Shown here piece by piece: positions 15,967-24,212 of a DNA stretch of 49,657 bases (within the stretch, counting starts at the first letter, position 1; each line of letters starts with the position of its first letter). The position numbers and the translations under genes are program-made. A model generated the notes under the pieces. It saw only the letters and a program-made list of their open reading frames with translations, was not told the origin of the DNA and searched no databases. This DNA is from a virus. Where the stretch lies: positions 1-49,657 of the IMG/VR virus record IMGVR_UViG_3300017746_000021. The stretch is one strand, 5' to 3'.

Positions 15967-18705
15967 TTATACTCCCTCCTCTACTGTTATTACTGATGTA
16001 CCAGACACGTTGTTGTTTACTGCGACTCTATCCAGGTAGAAGAAAGCGTCACCGCCATAATCCACCTTGCCTGGGTCTCCACTATCCACTATAGTGTATT
16101 TACTAGTAACATCCACACCTGTACTTATGTCTGTTTCGATTGATGAACCATCAGCTAGGGTGTTATCAAATGTAATACTACCGCGAAATGTTTCAGTTAT
16201 TGTGAGTTTTGTTGGATCACCTACATCTGTACCAAATACACGAGTACGTGACAACGCTGACATTGTTAACGACCTCTCAACAAAACCACCTATTGTATAT
16301 GTACCACCACTATCCGCTGTCGTTTTGACAGTCTCTGCTAGGTTTGTAGCATTTATAGACGACCAATCGAATGTACCTTTGTCATCAGAGTCAGATATTT
16401 GTATGTTACGCTTCCATGTTCTGTTACTGTTAGAACCTTGCCATGAACCTAACAATGTACCGGCAGAAGCAGCAGCACTCATGTTAAAACTATCCAGTTG
16501 TTGATTTGATGTGACTGTGATTTGATAAGTTTGAGCTGTTGTATTTTCATCTCCTCCGGAGCGTAACCTACTATTAGGTACCGAAATACTAATGGATGGA
16601 GCAACGTCAGCTATTTTTATAACTCCACTGCTATAAGTTGATGTTTTATCATTCTCTTGTCTGTTTACAACTACTTTAAAATTGTTACTACTGATATTGT
16701 AGTTACCGGAATTTGTATTTGTAACTGTTTTTGTTTGGCTGTACACATTAGTGGATGGTATACTCACTTCACTTCTAGGGTTACTGTAAGTATAGGTTGG
16801 TGACGATCCAACATTAGTTATTGTCAAGTTAACATCAGCTGTATCAGTGTTTTTTAGCGCTTGTTGACCTGTAGGGTATGTTACAGAAAATCCAGAAAAT
16901 GTAGGACTTACATTGTTAACAGTTACTGTATTCGTACTGTTGATGTAATTACCGTAATTGTTGTTACCACCTCGAGCTCTTATCCGTATTGGTTGATCTT
17001 GTGCTGATGTAACACTTGTGTCTATCGTTATTGATGTTGTTGCTTGTAATGAGTTAACAGTTACATTTTTAGTTTGGCTTGAGGAAGCATAACTGCCACC
17101 ACTCGCTAACTGTACATTTGATATGTTGTTTGTATCGAATGTAACTGTAATGCTTATGGAGTCATTATCTTTAAGTTCTGTTTGTGTGCCAGGATATCCA
17201 CCGAATGTGATATTTGTTATCTCTGGTCCTTGTCTAACAGGTACTTTGGCGATTGATGTATGTTCATCTCCTTCTGTACCAAAACTATTCTTAGCGGAAA
17301 TCTTCACAGGTACATCTGTAACGGAACTCAAACTTGTGTCTATAGACGTGTTAAATGTATATGTACTGGTACCATCACCTACATTTACAGGTGTTATTGA
17401 CATGTTACTAACACTAGTTGTAGCTGTATCATTTCCACCATCTAAAGATATTGATGATACGTCTTCTGTGTCGAACGTTAATGTCACTTCTAGAGTATCA
17501 CCATCTAAATACATCGATTGCTGCTGACCACCATATGTTGGTATTGAACCGAAAGATACATTGGTTACCGCTGGACCTTGACCTAATAATGATACAGTTG
17601 TTGTATGAGAACTACCATTACCAGATACAACTATATTTTCTGCTCCGTCCAGATCCATATTAACAGTTGCTGTAAACCTACGTGTATTTCCTATTCTGGA
17701 GATGTACTGATCTGTAATGATGTTGTCATTTATTGTGATTTCTCCCATCCAATCATCAGTAGGACCATCCCATTCAACTGTTATGTCTATATCTGAATCA
17801 TCATCAACTGTGATACCTGTCACGATATAATCATTAGGTATTGTACCTTGTAAATAAGATTTTTGTAACAATCCATTATTATTGACTATATTTGTTACAA
17901 AAACTGGCGAAATAGCATCTGGTTGTGTTGTGCTTAAATCTATATTATTACCATTTGATATGGTGAGTGTGTTACCAGATAGAGAAAGTGTTTGATTGTC
18001 GAGTTCTTCTGCTAGAAATGCTAAATCAACAGTGTTACCATCTGTGATAGTTAAATCAGTACCACTAATAGACAGTGACTGATTCATAGGACTCAAATCA
18101 ACTGTATTACCATCTGTGATGGATAAATCCGTACCATCCAAAGTTAGGTCTTGTTGCATTGTCGCCAAATCAATAGCATTACCGTTAGATATAGTCAATG
18201 TGGTACCAGATAAGCTCAGTGTCTGATCGTCTAACTCTTCCGCTAAAAATCCTAAATCAACAGTATTACCATCTGATATAGATAACTCTGTACCAGATAC
18301 AGATAGATCCTGCTTCATTGGAGATAAGTCAACATCATTACCAGATGAGATTAACAATGTATCTCCTGATAGGGTGAGTTGCTGTTTGTAATCTTCTAAG
18401 CTGATTGTATTACCTCTAGTAATTGAAATAATATCATTGCTTAGAGATATTGTTTGTATGTCAATCTCAGGTAAAGCGTCTGCTAGATCAACTGTATTAC
18501 CATCTGATAATGTTAATTGTGATCCAGATAAGTTCAATGTCTGTGAGGGGATTGTTACATCCGCTCCCGACAGTACTGAACCTCCTGGTATAGTGATTGC
18601 ACGAACCGGAGGAACTAAGCCTAAAGGCTCGAATATATTCCGTACGGAATCTCCGGAAAGGATTAAATCACCAACTATCTCAAATTGCTTTTGTACTTGG
18701 GCCAT
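15967..18705 (-). CDS. Large repeat-rich virion structural protein, 912 aa
   Basis: The N-terminal 270 residues contain about eight 20-25-residue repeats with the pattern LSxSGxxLTIxxGNxxDLS, a beta-solenoid-like array. The rest is Ser/Thr/Asn-rich with several Ig-like or beta-sandwich-like segments (VTNVSFGSIPTYGG and ITNITFGGYPG begin similar units). It probably forms a fibre or decoration. A CATAAATA late promoter lies 7 nt upstream. It is followed after 1 nt by the 181-residue structural gene. Function in adsorption is inference. Confidence 0.7.
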   Translation of the reverse strand: MAQVQKQFEIVGDLILSGDSVRNIFEPLGLVPPVRAITIPGGSVLSGADVTIPSQTLNLSGSQLTLSDGNTVDLADALPEIDIQTISLSNDIISITRGNTISLEDYKQQLTLSGDTLLISSGNDVDLSPMKQDLSVSGTELSISDGNTVDLGFLAEELDDQTLSLSGTTLTISNGNAIDLATMQQDLTLDGTDLSITDGNTVDLSPMNQSLSISGTDLTITDGNTVDLAFLAEELDNQTLSLSGNTLTISNGNNIDLSTTQPDAISPVFVTNIVNNNGLLQKSYLQGTIPNDYIVTGITVDDDSDIDITVEWDGPTDDWMGEITINDNIITDQYISRIGNTRRFTATVNMDLDGAENIVVSGNGSSHTTTVSLLGQGPAVTNVSFGSIPTYGGQQQSMYLDGDTLEVTLTFDTEDVSSISLDGGNDTATTSVSNMSITPVNVGDGTSTYTFNTSIDTSLSSVTDVPVKISAKNSFGTEGDEHTSIAKVPVRQGPEITNITFGGYPGTQTELKDNDSISITVTFDTNNISNVQLASGGSYASSSQTKNVTVNSLQATTSITIDTSVTSAQDQPIRIRARGGNNNYGNYINSTNTVTVNNVSPTFSGFSVTYPTGQQALKNTDTADVNLTITNVGSSPTYTYSNPRSEVSIPSTNVYSQTKTVTNTNSGNYNISSNNFKVVVNRQENDKTSTYSSGVIKIADVAPSISISVPNSRLRSGGDENTTAQTYQITVTSNQQLDSFNMSAAASAGTLLGSWQGSNSNRTWKRNIQISDSDDKGTFDWSSINATNLAETVKTTADSGGTYTIGGFVERSLTMSALSRTRVFGTDVGDPTKLTITETFRGSITFDNTLADGSSIETDISTGVDVTSKYTIVDSGDPGKVDYGGDAFFYLDRVAVNNNVSGTSVITVEEGV
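17950..18520 (-). repeat. Coding tandem repeats (LSGxxLTIxxGNxxDL units)
   Basis: About eight degenerate units of 60-75 bp encode alternating LSLSGxTLTISNGNxIDL and LSISGTDLTITDGNTVDL segments. The units are diverged at DNA level, so the array is old and under protein-level selection. Confidence 0.7.
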
Positions 18706-18712
18706 ATACCAT

Positions 18713-18720
18713 TATTTATG
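18713..18720 (-). promoter_or_regulatory. T4-type late promoter (CATAAATA)
   Basis: One mismatch from consensus, 7 nt upstream of the start at 18705. Confidence 0.6.
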
Positions 18721-18750
18721 GCGCGCATCCTCATAATTTAATGTTTATTA

Positions 18751-20526
18751 TTATGTTGGAGGCAAGGCACTGTCTCCGGTCGTCGCCTCTGGATTCTCTG
18801 CAGCTCCGTCAGTAGGTGGTGGTTCACCAAACGCTGGTGGTGCGTCAGCTGGTAAAGCTGAATCACCCATACCACCCATACCACCCATACCACCCATACC
18901 AGATCCCTCTCCAGGTTGACCTTGTGCGGCAATTATATCCCTCCAGTTAGGTCCTAAGGCTTCAATTTGAGCCATCTCAAAGGCTAATGCTTTGTCTTTT
19001 CTCATCCATTCTCTATTCTCTGACACTTCTGTATCATCCCATTGTAGGTATTTCTTCTGAGCGAATGTATTGGACACAAATTCATTATTAGACATATTGT
19101 TGTAATTGTTCGATTTGACATCAAATATCTGTTGCATTCTGAGAGTGTGAAACGAACTAGGTGGGTTAAATTCTATATCAAAATCATTCTCTTTTAAGTC
19201 GTAGTCATCCCACATCCCACGCAACTTTAAATGAGTCACAAATGAGTTTTTAATACCTCGAGAGAATTGCTTCTGTAAGCGTATTATAAACTTTGCGAAT
19301 TTTAATTCCTCTCTCAATACAGATGTATCATCTTGGTATGATGATTCAGGTTCTAATCTGCTGACAGGTACTCGTAATGATTTGTATAATTTCTTAACGA
19401 AGTACATTAAGTCTGTCAACTCACCCAGATTGGCACCACCTGGTAATTGATTGACTGTTGTACCTTCACTACCAGTTCTTTTTGCAAACCAGAAAGCGTC
19501 AAGCATCGATTGAGGGTCAAAAGCGTTTACTGTTGTGCCTTGAGCACGGTCATATGTTTTCCGATTCCAGTAATTTTGCATCAACTTCTTGAGATATGCT
19601 TCTGCTTTTGGAGGTGCCATGTTTCCAACATCTACATTAAACACAAGCCTTTCCGGTGCTCTCACCAACCTATATATGACAATTGCATCCTCAACCATTG
19701 ACAACTGTCTGTATGACCTTCTGCAATTCTCAATAAACGGAAGCCTCATTGTTTGATCCTCATTCCATACCTCACTGTGTATATATGTTACTTGATTCTT
19801 GTCAAATGGTATATACTCCACCTTCTCTGTCTGACCAGACTCTGTATTGAGCACCGGTCGTCTCAGAATAAATCCTTTGAGTAATTTGTTCTGTATATTA
19901 TCATACACAGGATCCATGACCTCGGTGGGTATGTCTACTATGCCAAGTATTCCTTTATCTGTAAATTCATCATGCAATATATGCTCAAAAAACAGCTCAC
20001 CATCAATTAACAATCTACGAATATACTCCCACCCTTTATTTTCCAAGTCGAAATGATTTATTATCTTTGAGAATTCAATCTCAATCTCTTTACGCTTCGT
20101 GTTGTTTATATCATTGTTTCTAAACGCAACACGTGTAACTTTATGATCCTCATCTTCTACAATAAAGTCATCACAAATCTCATCAAGCGCATCTCCAACT
20201 TCAGAGTACATAGACATGATTCGGAAATCTTTCAGTCTCTTACCTTTATCGTGATCGATATTAGCGTACATAAATTTATGGAAGTTGGTGTCAACACTCA
20301 ACGCTCCCATAGGTTCATCAGTAGCTATTTGTTGTGATACAGAGTGTTTGGATAATATCGACTCTCTACGTGTTCCATTATTATAGAATAACTTATACTT
20401 AGGATTTATCTCATTTATATTGTTGATAGTCTCCATAGAGTTATATGGTAACTTACTACCTATATATGTCATTAGAGATCGACCAAAAGTTGATCCTCTG
20501 CCCTTGTTTTGTTGATACTCAGCCAT
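18751..20526 (-). CDS. gp20: Portal vertex protein gp20
   Basis: 591 residues. The central region matches T4 gp20: FHKFMYANIDHDKGKRLKDF, then MSMYSEVGDALDEICDDFIV, WEYIRRLLIDGELFFEHIL, and VPVSRLEPESSYQ near 380-400. The portal dodecamer nucleates the prohead and conducts DNA. The C-terminal 50 residues are low complexity: four GGM repeats, then a Pro/Ala/Glu-rich tail containing DSALP twice. A CATAAATA late promoter lies 9 nt upstream. Confidence 0.92.
   Translation of the reverse strand: MAEYQQNKGRGSTFGRSLMTYIGSKLPYNSMETINNINEINPKYKLFYNNGTRRESILSKHSVSQQIATDEPMGALSVDTNFHKFMYANIDHDKGKRLKDFRIMSMYSEVGDALDEICDDFIVEDEDHKVTRVAFRNNDINNTKRKEIEIEFSKIINHFDLENKGWEYIRRLLIDGELFFEHILHDEFTDKGILGIVDIPTEVMDPVYDNIQNKLLKGFILRRPVLNTESGQTEKVEYIPFDKNQVTYIHSEVWNEDQTMRLPFIENCRRSYRQLSMVEDAIVIYRLVRAPERLVFNVDVGNMAPPKAEAYLKKLMQNYWNRKTYDRAQGTTVNAFDPQSMLDAFWFAKRTGSEGTTVNQLPGGANLGELTDLMYFVKKLYKSLRVPVSRLEPESSYQDDTSVLREELKFAKFIIRLQKQFSRGIKNSFVTHLKLRGMWDDYDLKENDFDIEFNPPSSFHTLRMQQIFDVKSNNYNNMSNNEFVSNTFAQKKYLQWDDTEVSENREWMRKDKALAFEMAQIEALGPNWRDIIAAQGQPGEGSGMGGMGGMGGMGDSALPADAPPAFGEPPPTDGAAENPEATTGDSALPPT
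18864..18899 (-). repeat. Four tandem 9-bp repeats in the portal 3' end
   Basis: The unit CACCCATAC occurs four times without change (plus-strand orientation), encoding Gly-Met-Gly repeats. Perfect copies suggest a slippage-prone region whose length may vary between relatives. Confidence 0.9.
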
Positions 20527-20535
20527 CTAAGTAAT

Positions 20536-20543
20536 TATTTATG
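20536..20543 (-). promoter_or_regulatory. T4-type late promoter (CATAAATA)
   Basis: One mismatch from consensus, 9 nt before the portal start. Confidence 0.6.
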
Positions 20544-20559
20544 TCTCCGGGCGGGAATA

Positions 20560-21393
20560 TCAATTAATAGATTTAATTGTGGAGTGCTGTAAGTTGTGGT
20601 GCACCCATTCTGTACTCACCGGGTGGTACGTGGGATTGAGTTTACCATAACCAGCTGGTGTCACAACCACTATATCTAATATAGATTCAACCTGACTAGC
20701 AGGTATTGATACTATTAATTCATTTTCTGACACAATACTATAATCTATTTTATAGCCCATGAAGTTTGTAAATTGACCTGGGTTAGGTGATTGAACTTCA
20801 CTCATCGGATATGCATCATTGTTACAGCTCAAATATACTGATGTTGTATAATTTAAGCTGTAACCTGTTAATAATATGTTGTAGCTGTCGTCAGGTTTTA
20901 TGTTCAAGTGACTTACATAATTAATAGTAGGTACACCCTTCACAACTACATACTCTGTCAATTTGTTGTGTGTGTATTTCAAACCACCTGCATATGATAC
21001 AGACGGTGTGGGTGTAGGCGTGGGAGTAGGTGCAGGTGTACTGCTAGGGGTTGGAGATGGAGTTATTGATATTACCGGTTCGTAGTCACCATTACATGCA
21101 GACAATGTAACAACACCAGTGTAGTCACCACTCTCAATCGACACCCAACCAGTTTGTGGTAGTGTTTCTGCTCTTGAAGGGTTGGCATAATATAATGTAT
21201 ATGGACTGTTGTTCTTGGCTATTCGCCAGCTCCCACCAACAAAATTAGTGATACGGTCACTGTACGTTATTTTATAACCAGTTACAGATGAGTATTTGAC
21301 TCCAATGTCAGAGTGGTGTTCAAGATCATACGTACCATCAAGAAAATCTTCATCAAGTGTTGAACCAGATAAGCATATTTGTCTAGTTATCAT
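20560..21393 (-). CDS. Predicted virion protein with Pro/Thr linker, 277 aa
   Basis: Two beta-rich domains (about 1-105 and 135-277) are joined by a striking Pro-Thr-Ser linker at residues 111-130 made of TP repeats. Such linkers occur in phage surface and decoration proteins. The second domain contains NILLTGYSLNYTTSVYLSC and a VVTPAGYGKLNP ending that resembles an IPT/Ig-like fold. It overlaps gp15 by 4 bp, so it is co-translated with a tail-completion protein. No specific family recognised. Confidence 0.6.
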   Translation of the reverse strand: MITRQICLSGSTLDEDFLDGTYDLEHHSDIGVKYSSVTGYKITYSDRITNFVGGSWRIAKNNSPYTLYYANPSRAETLPQTGWVSIESGDYTGVVTLSACNGDYEPVISITPSPTPSSTPAPTPTPTPTPSVSYAGGLKYTHNKLTEYVVVKGVPTINYVSHLNIKPDDSYNILLTGYSLNYTTSVYLSCNNDAYPMSEVQSPNPGQFTNFMGYKIDYSIVSENELIVSIPASQVESILDIVVVTPAGYGKLNPTYHPVSTEWVHHNLQHSTIKSIN

Positions 21394-22073
21394 ATCTCGT
21401 CAATATCAATCACCGGAGTGAAGTTGCTTGTCACTTTGTAAATTTGACCAGATGGGTCAGATTGATCCTTAAACAACCAACCTTTGATAGTGAAACCAGC
21501 GTCTGCTGACACTCGATATTGCGAACTACCGGACAAGTCGTCTGGGTATGACATGTTTATGTTACCATCCCACATCACCTGTGATCGAATCTCTTGCTTC
21601 TTTTGTAATACACCATCCGGTATAGTCCATGATATAACAACGTATGGGTTTGTGTATGGTATGAAATTGCTCAGTATCTGATCCATGTCGGATTGATACC
21701 TGGTGAGAATCGACATACTCACACCTATATCGATCGGAACCGGAGGCTTCAAGAAGTCTGTGTTGTTAGTTATCTGCTGACCAGCAAATTCATCCACACG
21801 AGGGTGATGTGAACCTGCTAATTTGTTGAACACTCTTGATGGATCTCTATTCACACTGGTAATAGTTACAGCTATCACCGGTAGTGTTATGTGTTTAGCT
21901 TTGTTGGTCAGGTCGTGTATGACTCTCTGTTTTGGAGCATATACATATCTCACATTGATCTTCTTGTCCACACTTCTGTCACGATTGTGCCTAGATATGA
22001 CCACATCATCAAAAGCACTGATGAATTGCGTGACAAGATCCTTGATCTCAAAATAAAATGGTTGTTTCTTCAC
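21390..22073 (-). CDS. gp15: Tail sheath stabiliser / completion protein gp15-like
   Basis: 227 residues. Pattern similarity to T4 gp15 includes KPPVPIDIGVSMSILTRYQSDMDQIL and NFIPYTNPYVVI, against the T4 region with ELSIFTRYEDDMFQI and LPYFQPH. An ITLPVIAVTI strand and a C-terminal FTIKGWLFK also fit. gp15 caps the completed tail and joins it to the head. Start is GTG 22073, 7 nt after a CATAAATA late promoter. Confidence 0.7.
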   Translation of the reverse strand: MKKQPFYFEIKDLVTQFISAFDDVVISRHNRDRSVDKKINVRYVYAPKQRVIHDLTNKAKHITLPVIAVTITSVNRDPSRVFNKLAGSHHPRVDEFAGQQITNNTDFLKPPVPIDIGVSMSILTRYQSDMDQILSNFIPYTNPYVVISWTIPDGVLQKKQEIRSQVMWDGNINMSYPDDLSGSSQYRVSADAGFTIKGWLFKDQSDPSGQIYKVTSNFTPVIDIDEI

Positions 22074-22080
22074 TTACTAT

Positions 22081-22088
22081 TATTTATG
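22081..22088 (-). promoter_or_regulatory. T4-type late promoter (CATAAATA)
   Basis: One mismatch from consensus; 7 nt upstream of the GTG start of the gp15-like gene. Confidence 0.6.
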
Positions 22089-22098
22089 TAGTTGATTA

Positions 22099-22107
22099 TG
22101 ATATAAT
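22099..22107 (+). promoter_or_regulatory. Extended -10 promoter (TGnTATAAT)
   Basis: TGATATAAT on the plus strand, a full extended -10 element, directed into the gene-free 22.1-22.5 kb region. There is no good -35 box, as expected for extended -10 promoters. Predicted start of transcription is about 22113-22115. Confidence 0.5.
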
Positions 22108-22113
22108 AGATAT

Positions 22114-22512
22114 TAAAATATAAACGATGCACAAGTGTGGGATAACGCTATAACATCACCTATCAACATTTTCGGTACACGAGTGTGAGTAGTAGTTAAC
22201 TCGATGATAGGATGTGACTTGGCAGAGCACACTGCTAGAAGGACAACGCTAAATCAAACCCTGTTAGTGACAGGACAAAAACGGCAGGTTAAAAACTGCA
22301 TCGCACCGAACTGCAGCGCAAGCTGGTATATTTTAGCGGTTGTTATCAACCGGAGTTTATAGGTCAGGATTCTCCATAAAGTTAAAATCTCATATGAGTG
22401 GTCACTATGTTAAGATACACATGTTATACTGGACAACAATCTAGACACCAATACGCTCTGTTAATTCACGGGTGTATTGTGTCAAGAGACCAAGTGGCCT
22501 GGAGTACAATCA
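22114..22512 (+). ncRNA. Candidate structured non-coding RNA, about 400 nt
   Basis: This 427-nt interval (22091-22517) has no credible gene but many helices. Long-range CCTATCA/TGATAGG (22159-22165/22205-22211) is extended by ACAT/ATGT and encloses CGAGT/ACTCG. Hairpins follow: GCAG/CTGC (22222/22232), CCTGT/ACAGG (22260/22270), GCAG/CTGC (22284/22296), CAGC-GCAA-GCTG with a GNRA loop (22314-22325), CGGTTG-TTAT-CAACCG (22337-22352), and TTTAT..GG/CCATAAA (22356/22374). A 14-bp bulged helix (22444-22458/22470-22483) is framed by TGGTC/GACCA (22399/22488). The GCAA loop and the extended -10 element favour the plus strand. It matches no tRNA, tmRNA, RNase P or group I intron hallmark I know. The 3' end is uncertain. 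Confidence 0.5.
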
Positions 22513-22517
22513 ATATA

Positions 22518-22850
22518 TTATTCGTACTCAATAACCAAACGGTCATTAAAGATGGTACTGGAAGTTTTGTACTTCTTAAGTAATTTATCAGCTAGCAGGT
22601 CATCGATCATTAGAGAGTCTAGTGAATAGTCAAATATTATCTCTTTTGAGTCTTTCTTGTCGATCACATCGTATGGGTAATATATCTCATATGTTCTCAA
22701 CGCTCCTTTGTGAGTTTTTATGGTGAATGTAATCACATGATCTTTTGTGTTGAACAACAGCAGTTTGCCTCTTCTCAGCAGTTTGCGTCTATTCAATGTT
22801 ATCTTGATCGATCGCTGTAGTAGGTGTTTGCATGCATCTTCGAGTATCAT
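22518..22850 (-). CDS. Hypothetical basic protein, 110 aa
   Basis: Begins MILEDACKHLLQRSIKITL, followed by a Lys/Arg-rich stretch (NRRKLLRRGKLLLF) and beta-strand patterns. It overlaps the upstream gene by 4 bp (ATGA). A GAGTAC/GTACTC inverted repeat spans its stop codon (about 22503-22528). No family recognised. Confidence 0.55.
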   Translation of the reverse strand: MILEDACKHLLQRSIKITLNRRKLLRRGKLLLFNTKDHVITFTIKTHKGALRTYEIYYPYDVIDKKDSKEIIFDYSLDSLMIDDLLADKLLKKYKTSSTIFNDRLVIEYE

Positions 22851-23224
22851 ATGTTCATAAAGGTTATTTTTTGATCTTGACTCATCTTGTAGAGCTCCTC
22901 ACTGAAATATCTCCAGAATTCGTCATTGGCCGGAATTTGTGATATCAACTCACATCTATCCGCATTGACTGTTCTGTAGCTTTGCATGAAGATGTCCCAC
23001 GTGATTATTAGATTCTTAGCGGTTGGGTTGAATCTTGGAGGTTGCTTGGATGGCACGTAATTTAGAGCGGTCCGAGCTTCTTGTGAGTCTAGCAACACGC
23101 GACTGTTGGTACAGAGCATGCGGCGAGTTGGTGAGCTGCCAGGCTTGGGCCGCCGCCTGATAAATTTTATCTCTAGCACGTTGTCCTGCAACATGCGGTT
23201 GAGAGTTGGAAGTGCTACTTGCAT
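22847..23224 (-). CDS. Conserved T4-like phage protein, 125 aa, unknown
   Basis: Start ATG 23224 shares bases with the stop codon of the GroES-like gene. Sequence features are VLEIKFIRRRPKPGSS, then TRRMLCTNSRVLLDS, FNPTAKNLIITWDIFMQSYR and ISQIPANDEFWRYF. I recall similar small proteins in marine T4-like phages, but no function. The mixture of strands and a conserved WDIFMQ core suggests a compact folded domain. Confidence 0.6.
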   Translation of the reverse strand: MQVALPTLNRMLQDNVLEIKFIRRRPKPGSSPTRRMLCTNSRVLLDSQEARTALNYVPSKQPPRFNPTAKNLIITWDIFMQSYRTVNADRCELISQIPANDEFWRYFSEELYKMSQDQKITFMNI

Positions 23225-23640
23225 CAACCTGAAACATCACATGTACCAAATATTCTCAACTCGTTCAAGAACACAGCCTGCTTGATCTTCTCTCCACCTT
23301 TGATCATAATGTTGCTGGCGCGGACTCCAAACTCGTTGGGAAATATGATGTGTTGACCGGCTTGTACTTGCTTGCAGTTGGGTCCAACCATCACCACACG
23401 AGCAATTCTCCAGGCACGATCCGCCACGTTACCTGGTATCACGATACCATCTCGCATGATGTTCTCTCCTGTGTCATCTACATCAGTGTACACAGCAAGG
23501 ATTATATCATCAAAAACTTCGTCTAGTTCATATCCAGTCAACAAAGGTCCTTCTCCTTTGGAGTGATCCGCGAGATCAATTAACCCTCGAGTAGGCTTTA
23601 TGTGGTCAATGTCAACCCGGTCTTTATATTGTTTGCTCAT
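23224..23640 (-). CDS. GroES/gp31-like co-chaperonin (predicted)
   Basis: 138 residues from ATG 23640. The core (VFDDIILAVYTDVDD, then DGIVIPGNVADRAWRIARVVMVG, QVQAGQHIIFPNEFG) has the order of strands of GroES. It includes the typical I/V-x-x-A/G-x-VVxVGP stretch and a following AGqxVxFP motif, plus a mobile-loop-like TGENIMRDGIVIP segment. In T4, gp31 replaces GroES for folding gp23. Position near no other chaperonin gene; host GroEL would be the partner. A weak TTAAATA element lies 9 nt upstream. Confidence 0.6.
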   Translation of the reverse strand: MSKQYKDRVDIDHIKPTRGLIDLADHSKGEGPLLTGYELDEVFDDIILAVYTDVDDTGENIMRDGIVIPGNVADRAWRIARVVMVGPNCKQVQAGQHIIFPNEFGVRASNIMIKGGEKIKQAVFLNELRIFGTCDVSG

Positions 23641-23654
23641 AGTTAACAATATTT

Positions 23655-23669
23655 AACTACGAGCACCTG
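23655..23669 (-). repeat. 15-bp exact repeat shared with 24140-24154
   Basis: CAGGTGCTCGTAGTT (minus strand) occurs here, just after the stop codon of the gp62-like gene, and inside the capsid-like peptide gene at 24140-24154. Here it reads D-F-S-G-A-R-S-stop in a frame different from gp62. In the peptide gene it encodes the FTGARS core. Confidence 0.7.
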
Positions 23670-23674
23670 AGAAA

Positions 23675-24043
23675 TCAACTCATGTCTAGCATCTGTTGGA
23701 CCTCACGTTGAGACAGTTGTAGGTTCCTGGCTAGCATCTCCACATCATGTGGGTTGTCATCGTCCTTGTCCGGAGGATCCGGTTTTATTTTCTTGACGTA
23801 ATTGATCCTCTTCCGCTTGGCTTGAGGCAACACACAGTGTAGAAAATTGTAATGATCAAGCTTAGTTTCAAATATAGGGTACAGCCAATTGACAGTGTTG
23901 TTGATAATATTAGCCATCTCATCAGAGTACATACTTGTCCATCTGTTGATCATGTATTGACTGTAGTCTGTCTCGTGATCAACATTACTCATACACTTGA
24001 CAGACTTGTCGAATATTAAATCATTCAGCTGGTCGAATATCAT
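23675..24043 (-). CDS. gp62: Clamp-loader small subunit gp62-like
   Basis: 122 residues, shorter than T4 gp62 (187). Order of motifs agrees: DYSQYMINRW, a helix with MANIINNTVNW, DHYNFLHCVLPQAKRKRINYVKK, and a C-terminal VEMLARNLQLSQREVQQML. The T4 protein has DYSKFMVEN, HFNYLMAAVPRGKRYGKW and LLAKRYQVNTNDAI in the same order. It would help gp44 load the sliding clamp. It overlaps the capsid-like peptide gene by 23 bp. gp44 and gp45 are not in the window. Confidence 0.55.
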   Translation of the reverse strand: MIFDQLNDLIFDKSVKCMSNVDHETDYSQYMINRWTSMYSDEMANIINNTVNWLYPIFETKLDHYNFLHCVLPQAKRKRINYVKKIKPDPPDKDDDNPHDVEMLARNLQLSQREVQQMLDMS

Positions 24044-24212
24044 TGCATTTCTTGTTAGATTCCATTTGTTCGAGAGTGCCTGCCACTCCGGTGTCTTCTG
24101 GCATCATGTCAAACATACCTGGCAAGCCACTCAAAGCTGAACTACGAGCACCTGTGAATGATGTGCATAAAAAATTGTAACCAGCTTCCTTACCATCACA
24201 ACTGTCACTCAC
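24021..24212 (-). CDS. 63-aa protein resembling an internal piece of gp23
   Basis: Starts at GTG 24212 within a GTGA overlap with the DUF366 gene and ends inside the gp62-like gene, an arrangement typical of a real coupled gene. Residues 5-52 follow capsid protein residues about 163-212. DGKEAGYNFLCTSFTGAR parallels DGAEVGYNYLDTRFTGAQ, and PEDTGVAGTLEQME parallels AEDQGVAELLKNFE. DNA identity is partial, so the copy is not recent. It could bind the same partner as this capsid insertion, or it could be a relic of recombination. Confidence 0.6.
   Translation of the reverse strand: MSDSCDGKEAGYNFLCTSFTGARSSALSGLPGMFDMMPEDTGVAGTLEQMESNKKCNDIRPAE

Noticed and set aside
22114-22512. tRNA, tmRNA, RNase P RNA or group I intron in the gene-free region
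   Set aside because: No T-loop GGTTCRA, no tag frame, no conserved P4-like segments, and no group I P/Q/R/S core motifs found on either strand. Only generic helices are supported.
23016-23249. 77-residue minus-strand frame opposite the 125-residue gene region
   Set aside because: Overlaps two better-supported genes in another frame, with no ribosome-binding site or promoter.
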